A stretch of 24,854 bases of DNA from a virus. The stretch's first letter is position 1. Every line of letters starts with the position of its first letter. This document shows positions 18,827 to 24,854 of the stretch, one piece after another. Both the position numbers and the translations under genes were made by a program. Where the stretch lies: positions 1-24,854 of IMG/VR virus record IMGVR_UViG_3300044630_000903, one strand, 5' to 3'. The notes beneath the pieces are model-generated. The model made no database searches. It was not told where the DNA came from and saw nothing but the letters and a program-made list of their open reading frames with translations.

Positions 18827-19145
18827 TAATCATTTCTAGAAAATCATCTTCAACAAGAACCACGTAATTACGCCCAGATAAGTCAAACTGTAGAACAGGA
18901 ATCCTATCTTCCAAAATTGCACGTTCTCTCAATTCTACGAGGTCAATGTTTTTTAGCGTAATGCTTTTCTTACCGACTGTCAACTTGTTTTCAATCAACA
19001 GTTCTGTTGAGCGCACATCATTCTTACGTAACCAAAAACTACCTGAGCCAGCATTGCGACTACCGTTGTAAGTGTTTGCTGAACGCTTCTCTTGCTTACG
19101 AGATTTCTTTATGATGTCTCGTCTGTCGTCCCCGCCTAAAGTCAT
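18816..19145 (-). CDS. Hjc/VRR-NUC-like nuclease (PD-(D/E)XK)
   Basis: A 109-residue protein. RKQEKR (16-21) gives E19 in the first helix. GSGSFWLRKNDVRS (33-46) gives D43. ELLIENKLT (48-56) gives the E52-x-K54 pair, followed by SITLKNIDLVELRERAILED (helix) and IPVLQFDLSGRNYVVLVED. This is the order of small PD-(D/E)XK junction resolvases and phage VRR-type nucleases. The start overlaps the recA stop (ATGA), which supports a role in recombination. It shares no obvious sequence with the resolvase at 16351 beyond the fold, so the phage would carry two nucleases of this type. Confidence 0.72.
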   Translation of the reverse strand: MTLGGDDRRDIIKKSRKQEKRSANTYNGSRNAGSGSFWLRKNDVRSTELLIENKLTVGKKSITLKNIDLVELRERAILEDRIPVLQFDLSGRNYVVLVEDDFLEMINDD

Positions 19146-20173
19146 GGAGCAGGGATGTCAAAGTGAGCAAATACCTCAGCACGTAACTGTGCTTGCATAC
19201 CTAGGTCTTCACGAAAAGCCGCAAGTGTTGCGTCTTTACCTTGCCAGCGTTGGTCTCCATAAGAGTAATAAGCGCCAGCACGGGTGATGATGTCTACGGA
19301 TGCCGCAATGTTAACCATGTCCTTGACGGTATCAAAATCACCGAACTCAAAACCATTGGCGTGAGTAAAGTAAAAGTCCACAATGGCTGACTTGTTAGGA
19401 GCACTGGTCTTGTTCTTGAGGGTACGACCCTTGATGGACTGTCCTACAGTTTCGTCTTTGGACTTCAACCATTCATCACGCTTTACTTCTACACGGCAGA
19501 AGTAGTGGAAGTTTTTTGCCTTACCACCTGGAGTTGTGCGAGGGTCACCCCACATCACACCAATCTTGTCACGCCATTGGTTAATCATGATGCCAGTGCA
19601 ACCACGGTCTTCATGTACAAGTGACCGCTTCTGAGCCTTAGATGCCTTACGGAAGAACTTGCCTGTCAGACGAGCACCAAGACCCATCGTGAACTCTTCC
19701 ATGGTCTTTTCTGCTTCATCACCTGGAACTAGTGCTGGTAAGGAGTCAATAACAACCATGTCAACAGCACGGCTATCCATCACACGGATAACAAGGTCGT
19801 ATACCTGTTCCATCAGGTTGGTCTCTACAACCCACAAACGGTCAAGGTCTACACCAATAGCCTTTGCATACTCAGGTACGTACTCTTCAGCCGCTACCCA
19901 TAAGGCTGTGAACTCAGGGTCAAGTGCTTGGTTAGCCGCAATGGTCTTGTATGCCATAGCAGTCTTACCTGATGATTCTTCACCAATAATTTCACTCCAC
20001 TGGTTGACAGGCCAACCACCGCCAAGCATAAGGTCATAGGCAAGGACGCCTGTTGTAATGCGAGGTAGTTCTTCTTTTACTTCACTGCCTTTGACAATAA
20101 TGTCATCTCCATACTTCTTCTGAATAGAAGAGATAATGGATGCCAGTGATTCACGTGTTGTGTCTGTAGCCAC
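19142..20173 (-). CDS. recA: RecA-family recombinase
   Basis: The start is GTG 20173, with AAGGAA five bases upstream. Of 343 residues, GEESSGKT (64-71) is Walker A, EE at 96-97 is the catalytic glutamate region, and VVIDSLPAL (140-148) is Walker B. GIMINQWRDKIGVMWGDPRT then TPGG (about 215-240) corresponds to the L2 loop region of RecA/UvsX. The length matches bacterial RecA, but divergence is strong, so this is a phage lineage recombinase. It should coat single-stranded DNA and pair homologous strands, working with the SSB, PolA, Cas4-like nuclease and Hjc-like proteins encoded around it. The stop is coupled to the nuclease gene. Confidence 0.92.
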   Translation of the reverse strand: MATDTTRESLASIISSIQKKYGDDIIVKGSEVKEELPRITTGVLAYDLMLGGGWPVNQWSEIIGEESSGKTAMAYKTIAANQALDPEFTALWVAAEEYVPEYAKAIGVDLDRLWVVETNLMEQVYDLVIRVMDSRAVDMVVIDSLPALVPGDEAEKTMEEFTMGLGARLTGKFFRKASKAQKRSLVHEDRGCTGIMINQWRDKIGVMWGDPRTTPGGKAKNFHYFCRVEVKRDEWLKSKDETVGQSIKGRTLKNKTSAPNKSAIVDFYFTHANGFEFGDFDTVKDMVNIAASVDIITRAGAYYSYGDQRWQGKDATLAAFREDLGMQAQLRAEVFAHFDIPAP

Positions 20174-20182
20174 TTTTGTTCC

Positions 20183-20554
20183 TTAACTAGTCCAAGAGCC
20201 TTGTTGCCCTTGGTCATATAAACCATTCCAACCACACTCGTAGCAACGAGGGGCTGGTGATGCACCGTTCTGCATGTTGCCTTTTGCTCGGGTAAATACA
20301 TTACCACTTCCACACTCAGGACAGTTCATAGCATTACGTGCCGCTTCTCCACCTTTTGTCATACCACGTTGCAGTGCTTCAGAGAAAGACTCTGGTGGTG
20401 GTAAGTCCTCTGTACGGGGTGTGCGAGTCTGATGTTGTTGCTGTGGAGTAACTGTCACGTCTCCAAACTTAAGTGGGACATTGACAGGAGGCAAACCAGT
20501 TCTATCAACTGAAGGCTTTTCACCTGCAAGTTTCTTTGTCCACCAATCACTCAT
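20183..20554 (-). CDS. Zinc-ribbon protein, 123 aa
   Basis: Residues 1-70 are Pro/Gln/Thr-rich and likely disordered. Residues 76-110 form a zinc ribbon: NCPECGSGNVFTR (C78, C81) and RCYECGWNG (C104, C107). The order CPxCGS...CxxCGW is typical of nucleic-acid-binding ribbons in replication or transcription proteins. The start overlaps the upstream gene by eight bases and recA begins ten bases after its stop, so it may help load or target the recombinase, which is inference. The tail ends QGQQGSWTS. Confidence 0.75.
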   Translation of the reverse strand: MSDWWTKKLAGEKPSVDRTGLPPVNVPLKFGDVTVTPQQQHQTRTPRTEDLPPPESFSEALQRGMTKGGEAARNAMNCPECGSGNVFTRAKGNMQNGASPAPRCYECGWNGLYDQGQQGSWTS

Positions 20555-20903
20555 TTTCTAAATCCTCTAGAAGTTCAGGGTCTAAGAAAAGACCTAACTT
20601 TCCATTGTCCATCAATCTATTTAACATGGACGCAGAGAACACTGTCAAGGCCGCTTTAAATTCTTCGGGAGGAGAACTTAATTTATCTACCTTGTTTAAA
20701 AGTGTGACGAACCAGTCAGTGGTTTCCATGATGTCTTCTAAGATGTTTGTTTTATACAGAGTTATCCATCTAGACATTACGTCTATTACTTCTAACTCTT
20801 GTACGTCTTCTGATGGTGGGGCATACCCCATGGTGTCAGCGTACTTTTGTCCCTCTGTAGGCGAGAGCATTAGATAAAACATTCTTTGGTCGGTAGCGTT
20901 CAT
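20547..20903 (-). CDS. Hypothetical helical protein, 118 aa
   Basis: An all-helical, acidic protein (MNATDQRMFYLMLSPTEGQK ... MLNRLMDNGKLGLFLDPELL) without Cys or recognisable motif. Its ATG overlaps the PolA stop (TAATG) and its stop overlaps the zinc-ribbon start, placing it between polymerase and recA in the replication operon. It may be a small polymerase or recombinase accessory factor. There is no sequence evidence for a function. Confidence 0.7.
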   Translation of the reverse strand: MNATDQRMFYLMLSPTEGQKYADTMGYAPPSEDVQELEVIDVMSRWITLYKTNILEDIMETTDWFVTLLNKVDKLSSPPEEFKAALTVFSASMLNRLMDNGKLGLFLDPELLEDLENE

Positions 20904-22978
20904 TAGCCCTTTGCCTCTGCCCAGTTAAGGGCGTGATGGTAGGAGACCTTGATTGGTACTCCGTTCAATACATTACCATCACCCATAGCAGTTAAGAACG
21001 GGCTAACAAGGTCATCTATCCTGTCTTCAGGAACTGCCACCACTAGTTCGTCATGGACCTGAACAAGCATGTGAGCGCCTGTTCCCTCAAGGAGTTTATG
21101 AATGTCAATCATGGCTGTCTTACAGATGTCAGCCGCAGAGCCTTGCACAACGGCATTGACAGCCTGTCTCTCTGCCCGTGAACGTATCTCGCTGTCACTA
21201 GCCATTAGACCTGGAAGTCGTCTCCTGCGACCTGACAGTGTAGTTACGTACCCTTGCTTACGACCTGTGGCTACGACCTTTTGCTTCCATTCAGTAAGAC
21301 CTGAGAACTGGCGATAATACTCTTGAATCATGTGCTGGGCTTGCTCAAAGTCAATACCTGTAGTACGGGCCAACTTACCTGCCCCACCACCGTAGGCCGT
21401 CAAGAAGTTAACGCCCTTACCAATCTGTCGTTCTTCATTAGACACTTCCTCAACAGGTTTACCAAACAGCAATGCGGCGGCACCTGTGTGAATGTCAATG
21501 TTGTTATTGAACACGTTAAGTAACTCTTTGTCTTGAGAGAACATAGCCATAACTCGCAACTCAATTTGGTCGTAGTCGGCAACAAGCAGAATGTGGTCGT
21601 CAGGGGCTACAAACAAACTTCTAATGTTGGAGTCACGGGGAATGTTCTGCAAGTTAGGGTCACTAGATGAAAGGCGACCTGTTGCCGTTCTATGTAAGTG
21701 GAAAGATGGATGTAGTCTGCCATCTATAAGTTTAGGCAACATGCCATCAACATAGGTTGACTTTAGTTTCTGTGTTTCAGCCCACTCAATAAGAAGATTG
21801 ATGGCTGGGTGTTTGTTTTCCAAAGTACGTAAGGACTCTTCATCTACTGATGGGACACCCCCCTTAGTGAGTTTATATGGCTTTAGAGCAAGCCCACCCT
21901 CACGCTTCTTGTTAAACAAAAACTGTTGTTTATGCTTTGTAGAGTCGGGGTTGAACCCTGCAGGTGTGTACTCTGACAAAGCCAACAGGATGTCTCTCAT
22001 GCGTCCGTCTAGTTCTTTACCTAGCGTCTTCATGTTTCGCTGGTTAACCGTAATGCCTTCGTTTTCCATGTGCATTAGGATTCGTAGAACTTCAGAGTCC
22101 TGATAGAAACACTCCATGAGGGTGGTATCTAGTTTGACCTTGCCCCAAAGACGTTGGTACAACATCCATGTCCACCTGACGTCAAGGTGTAGGTAATGAG
22201 ATGCTTTGCTAAACGGAACGTGAGTAATAACCTTGCCCAACTTACCATCACGGGCATAGGCATCATGCCTGTCGTAGTTGTGCATAATTAGTTGTTCAAG
22301 AGAGTATGACATCAAGTTCTCATCAACAATGTGTTGAAGCAACATAGTGTCAGCGTAAGGTCCTGGTGGTAATTCTCCGTAGTACTTACTGATACTGCGA
22401 GCATCAAACTTGACGTTGTGTCCAATCTTTACAAGGTCACTGAAAAACAATGGGCGTAAAGCCTCAAACACATCAGACCTGCTCAATTGCTGTGGTGGTT
22501 CAGACATTACCGCAGGGATGCGGTACTTGGCTTTTGCTAATGACTCTTCACCATTCTTTAGAAGTTTGCGGTATCCGACTGGTGGAACGGTGGTACCATC
22601 ACCTACTTCTTCTGGTACAAGAACTTCTCCAACAATGTGTCCCATTGGGATAGCCCAAGAGTGTCCTTGTGTGGCTAGTCCAATCCAAAAGACGTCATTC
22701 AACAATGGATTGACTGCAATCATGCCCCGATACTTCTCTGAGAAGTTGTCGTAAGCACGCTGTTGTATTTCAGGAGATGGGTTCTTAAGAGAAGACACAT
22801 GTTCTTTCCATGCTTTCTCCATAGATTCCAGCACTGCTGGATGACGCTCTAACAGACCTCTAGTTTCAACGTCAAATACAAAAGCGCCAACTCCCTTGAT
22901 GATTTCAACTACTTCAGCCAATTCATCAAGGGAGGTGACAACATCTACGTGAGGAGGGGTTGTACCCTCCAAACTCAT
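20903..22978 (-). CDS. polA: Family A DNA polymerase with 3'-5' exonuclease
   Basis: The replicative-type phage polymerase, 691 residues. Proofreading domain: FVFDVETRG (D36, E38), GHNVKFDARS (D192) and YLHLD (Y262, D266). Polymerase domain: RTATGRLSSSDPNLQNIP (430-447), motif A LVADYDQIELR with D468, motif B R517-x3-K521-x3-F525-x3-Y529-G530, and motif C VQVHDELV with D643. All catalytic residues are present. Motif B has Phe at the position (E. coli F762) where T7 has Tyr. The 5'-3' exonuclease domain of cellular Pol I is absent, as in T7-like and actinophage polymerases. The start overlaps the SSB stop (ATGA). It should copy the phage genome with the neighbouring SSB and helicase. Confidence 0.96.
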   Translation of the reverse strand: MSLEGTTPPHVDVVTSLDELAEVVEIIKGVGAFVFDVETRGLLERHPAVLESMEKAWKEHVSSLKNPSPEIQQRAYDNFSEKYRGMIAVNPLLNDVFWIGLATQGHSWAIPMGHIVGEVLVPEEVGDGTTVPPVGYRKLLKNGEESLAKAKYRIPAVMSEPPQQLSRSDVFEALRPLFFSDLVKIGHNVKFDARSISKYYGELPPGPYADTMLLQHIVDENLMSYSLEQLIMHNYDRHDAYARDGKLGKVITHVPFSKASHYLHLDVRWTWMLYQRLWGKVKLDTTLMECFYQDSEVLRILMHMENEGITVNQRNMKTLGKELDGRMRDILLALSEYTPAGFNPDSTKHKQQFLFNKKREGGLALKPYKLTKGGVPSVDEESLRTLENKHPAINLLIEWAETQKLKSTYVDGMLPKLIDGRLHPSFHLHRTATGRLSSSDPNLQNIPRDSNIRSLFVAPDDHILLVADYDQIELRVMAMFSQDKELLNVFNNNIDIHTGAAALLFGKPVEEVSNEERQIGKGVNFLTAYGGGAGKLARTTGIDFEQAQHMIQEYYRQFSGLTEWKQKVVATGRKQGYVTTLSGRRRRLPGLMASDSEIRSRAERQAVNAVVQGSAADICKTAMIDIHKLLEGTGAHMLVQVHDELVVAVPEDRIDDLVSPFLTAMGDGNVLNGVPIKVSYHHALNWAEAKG

Positions 22979-23622
22979 GCGAGGTCTTCGTCTGCTACAG
23001 CAAGCAAGTCCTTACGATTAGGAATCGTAATGATGTCTGCTGTATACGCCTTGCTACGGAGTGACTTGAACGAATCCTCAGTGATTCCCTCAATGTTCCA
23101 CTCTTCAAGGTCACGCTCTTTAACAATCTGATGTGCGGTTGCTGTAGTAGCGCCCTTACCAGTCTTGCTAACTGCCCAATAGTGCTTAGACAATGGTCCA
23201 GTGCGTGGGTCTGTGTGGAAGTTCTTCAACTGGTCAATAACACGTGGACCAACTTCGTAAGACTTAAGAACAGGTTCTTCTCCTGGTACCAACAATGCTA
23301 CGTTGAACGCAATGCGAACTGATGGGCGACTACCTGCATCACACAGTGGGCATCCCTTGTCGTCAATGTCGCCAATGCAAACAAATGACTTCTGTCCTTG
23401 ACGCTCTACCCAATGCTGACGCCATGATGCGTATGGCTCGTCATTAAGGAACTTAATAATGATTGGGTCTTCTGTGACCTTCAATCGCTGTGCGAACGGT
23501 GAGTCAGAGTTCTTTACGTCCTCTACTGCGTTCCAACCACCACGCACTACTGTGCGAACGGCTGTGTTCGGTTTGAATTCTTCTGCTTCTGCTGTGAATT
23601 CTTCTTCGTCATACTTACCCAT
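22975..23622 (-). CDS. Single-stranded DNA-binding protein, T4 gp32-like
   Basis: A 215-residue protein with an acidic start. An aromatic/charged segment IIIKFLNDEPYASWRQHWVE (54-73) leads into a cluster H70, C82, C91, C94 (H-x11-C-x8-C-x2-C). This closely follows the H-x12-C-x9-C-x2-C zinc site of T4 gp32, in the same place relative to the FNVALLV strand. The end (LAVADEDLA) is acidic, as in SSBs that recruit partners through their tails. AGGA lies seven bases before ATG 23622. Placement directly upstream of and coupled to PolA supports the role. Overall sequence similarity to gp32 is low, so the call rests on the zinc site pattern and context. Confidence 0.78.
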   Translation of the reverse strand: MGKYDEEEFTAEAEEFKPNTAVRTVVRGGWNAVEDVKNSDSPFAQRLKVTEDPIIIKFLNDEPYASWRQHWVERQGQKSFVCIGDIDDKGCPLCDAGSRPSVRIAFNVALLVPGEEPVLKSYEVGPRVIDQLKNFHTDPRTGPLSKHYWAVSKTGKGATTATAHQIVKERDLEEWNIEGITEDSFKSLRSKAYTADIITIPNRKDLLAVADEDLA

Positions 23623-23631
23623 GTGTCTGTC

Positions 23632-24069
23632 CTAACGTGTCCAGTGTTCTTTGATGTATTGTTTGAACAACTCCCAATCGGCGTGATAGGGGCTGTTCAC
23701 TCCATATATTTGCACAGCATCAATGAGGGTGTCAAGTTGCGATTGGCTATAAAGCCTGCGACCTTTTTGCACCTTCCCTGGTACTTGTGTTCCTACAGGA
23801 GTTGGTGTGCGAAAACTAGGCTTGGGAATCCAACCCTTGCTTTCCCACATTCTTAGTGTAACTGGGCGTTTGCCCAATGCCTTACACACTTCACCAATAG
23901 TGTAGAAGGTTTCCTTCTCACCATTGATTATATATTCTTTCCCTTTTGCACCGTTATAACGGTCACCTAAGCCACTGTCAATAAGTCGTGTTGACTTAGG
24001 ACGATTCTTAGGTTCACGCTTTCCAGGAAAGTCGGGGAGGTCCCCAAATAAATCAAGAGGGTCTCTCAT
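23632..24069 (-). CDS. MerR-like helix-turn-helix protein
   Basis: After a basic, Pro-rich N-terminal arm of about 50 residues, FYTIGEVCKALGKRPVTLRM then WESKGWIPKP (55-84) is a MerR-type helix-turn-helix. GRRLYSQSQLDTLIDAVQIY (103-122) supplies the wing and second helices. No long dimerisation coiled coil or effector domain follows, and the protein ends at 145 residues, as in excisionase/MerR-like phage proteins. It likely binds DNA near the replication genes, either as a regulator or as a replication/excision accessory. The start overlaps the previous stop (ATGA). Confidence 0.78.
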   Translation of the reverse strand: MRDPLDLFGDLPDFPGKREPKNRPKSTRLIDSGLGDRYNGAKGKEYIINGEKETFYTIGEVCKALGKRPVTLRMWESKGWIPKPSFRTPTPVGTQVPGKVQKGRRLYSQSQLDTLIDAVQIYGVNSPYHADWELFKQYIKEHWTR

Positions 24070-24452
24070 ACCTTAAAAGCCCATGACTCTTTCTCAACAT
24101 AGAAACCTTGAATTACATCTTCTTGGTCTTTGTGGTTCCATGCATAACCCAACAACTTGTCTTCGTCTAAGACTTCAACAACTTTTCTAAGGTCTTCCCA
24201 CAAACCATTTTCCCGTGCCCATTGCTCTGCCGCTTCTGCATTGAATGTACGGCTAACACGGCGCTCGTACTTAAGTTCCAAAGAACCTGCGGTGTACCAC
24301 ATGTGTCCTTTGTCGTCTTCGTAGCCATTGCTCTTAATGGCTTCAACTAGTTCTGCTTTCATTGCGTTCTGACGCTTAGTCAGATTGTCAATTGCTTCTT
24401 TTGATTTCTTAAATTCTTCTGCAAGTCGTTCGTAATAATCTGGTGTTGTCAT
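24066..24452 (-). CDS. Hypothetical protein, 128 aa
   Basis: The first 45 residues are a charged coiled-coil-like helix (YERLAEEFKKSKEAIDNLTK, continuing RQNAMKAELVEAIKSNG). After it comes a small beta-like region with GHMWYTAGSLELKYERRVSR, then a helix AEAAEQWARENGLWEDLRKV and an aromatic end (FYVEKESWAFKV). The pattern resembles siphovirus Gp157-like or similar phage accessory proteins found beside helicase and SSB genes, but I cannot assign it firmly. It starts one base after the helicase stop. Confidence 0.68.
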   Translation of the reverse strand: MTTPDYYERLAEEFKKSKEAIDNLTKRQNAMKAELVEAIKSNGYEDDKGHMWYTAGSLELKYERRVSRTFNAEAAEQWARENGLWEDLRKVVEVLDEDKLLGYAWNHKDQEDVIQGFYVEKESWAFKV

Positions 24453-24453
24453 T

Positions 24454-24854
24454 TCATACCTCTGAGTGGCTTAGAAACTCGGACAGAGTTCCTAGGTTCA
24501 AGTCAAATTTACCCTGACTGTCGTACCCCTTGTCAAGGAACGCTGAGTTGATTCCTCGTTTCTGTTGGAGCATCTCGTACTGACGTTCTTCAATACTCCC
24601 CTTCATAACGAATGACACCACTGTAACATGGGGGTGTGTTGAAGATAATCTAATTATTCGTGCTTCTCTCTGGTCCAATTTGCCAGCCGACCAAGGGAGG
24701 TCGTAAGAGATAAGGTAATTGGCCTGTGGTAAGTCCACCCCATAACCTCCCGCATCAGAGGATAGAAAGAGCCGAACATTAGAATCGGTGGCGAACCTTT
24801 GCTTGGCAGTGTCTCTTTCGCTCGCATCCATACCGCCCATGAATAGTACGCTTC
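24454..24854 (-). CDS. Second SNF2-type helicase, C-terminal part (runs off the window)
   Basis: The frame is open to the window edge (upstream codons continue S-V-L-F before MGGMD), so only the C-terminal lobe is visible. FLSSDAGGYGVDLPQANYL is motif V, and QREARIIRLSSTHPHVTV is motif VI with the arginine finger region. GSIEERQYEMLQQKRGINSA is the usual end of SNF2-like helicases. The stop is at 24454. Compared with the helicase at 69-1955, which has the QAEDRAWRYG form, this one has the QREARIIRLSS form, so the two belong to different subgroups and are not a recent duplication. It probably works with the replication genes downstream. Confidence 0.88.
   Translation of the reverse strand, partial: SVLFMGGMDASERDTAKQRFATDSNVRLFLSSDAGGYGVDLPQANYLISYDLPWSAGKLDQREARIIRLSSTHPHVTVVSFVMKGSIEERQYEMLQQKRGINSAFLDKGYDSQGKFDLNLGTLSEFLSHSEV

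Overview
This window reads as one continuous stretch of a double-stranded DNA bacteriophage genome infecting an actinobacterium. The phage call rests on a dense replication and recombination block (family A DNA polymerase, gp32-like single-strand binding protein, RecA-type recombinase, PD-(D/E)XK nucleases, SNF2-type helicases), very small intergenic gaps, TAATG and ATGA stop/start overlaps at most junctions, and many short proteins without obvious cellular relatives. The host call rests on two WhiB-like iron-sulfur proteins and a resuscitation-promoting-factor-like (Rpf) transglycosylase, families essentially restricted to Actinobacteria and their phages. Base composition looks moderate by eye (not computed), lower than most cultured soil actinophages. 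A low-GC, for example freshwater, actinobacterial host is therefore possible, but this is inference. No tRNA, rRNA, CRISPR array, integrase, portal, large terminase or major capsid gene was recognised.

Layout: (1) Positions 1-3420 are on the + strand: an SNF2 helicase, a DUF932 protein with its own promoter, and a WhiB-like gene overlapping it by GTGA. A 12-bp motif occurs as an inverted repeat before the helicase and again across its stop codon. (2) Everything from 24854 down to 3380 is on the - strand, convergent with block 1. In transcription order, 24.8-16.9 kb is the replication/recombination block: partial SNF2 helicase, a small protein, MerR-like HTH, SSB, PolA, a small protein, zinc ribbon, RecA, Hjc-like nuclease, Cas4/RecB-like nuclease, a small protein, winged-helix protein, coiled-coil miniproteins. 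(3) 16.9-16.3 kb holds two tiny membrane proteins and a second Hjc-like resolvase. (4) 16.3-10.6 kb begins with a SpoVS-like protein. It continues with a run of short, tightly coupled, unrecognised genes and a 608-residue disordered repeat protein. Two pairs of these genes share near-identical N-terminal tags of about 24 residues on unrelated bodies, conserved at DNA level. (5) 10.6-7.96 kb holds cysteine-bearing accessory proteins of unknown function. (6) 7.9-3.4 kb holds an RmlB-like dTDP-glucose 4,6-dehydratase, a deoxynucleotidase-like HAD protein, a DUF6378 protein, a coiled-coil protein, a second WhiB with an extra cysteine motif, a structured intergenic element, a secreted Rpf-like enzyme, a zinc miniprotein and a GT-B glycosyltransferase.

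How it may work together: blocks 2-3 would replicate and recombine phage DNA. The WhiB-like and HTH proteins are candidate regulators. RmlB and the glycosyltransferase suggest sugar decoration of the virion, DNA or host surface. The Rpf-like enzyme points to peptidoglycan cleavage. The most unusual part is the tag-sharing small-gene cluster with the SpoVS homologue and the disordered protein. Its function is unknown to me, and a packaged-protein (capsid-targeting) or shared-partner role is a testable idea only.
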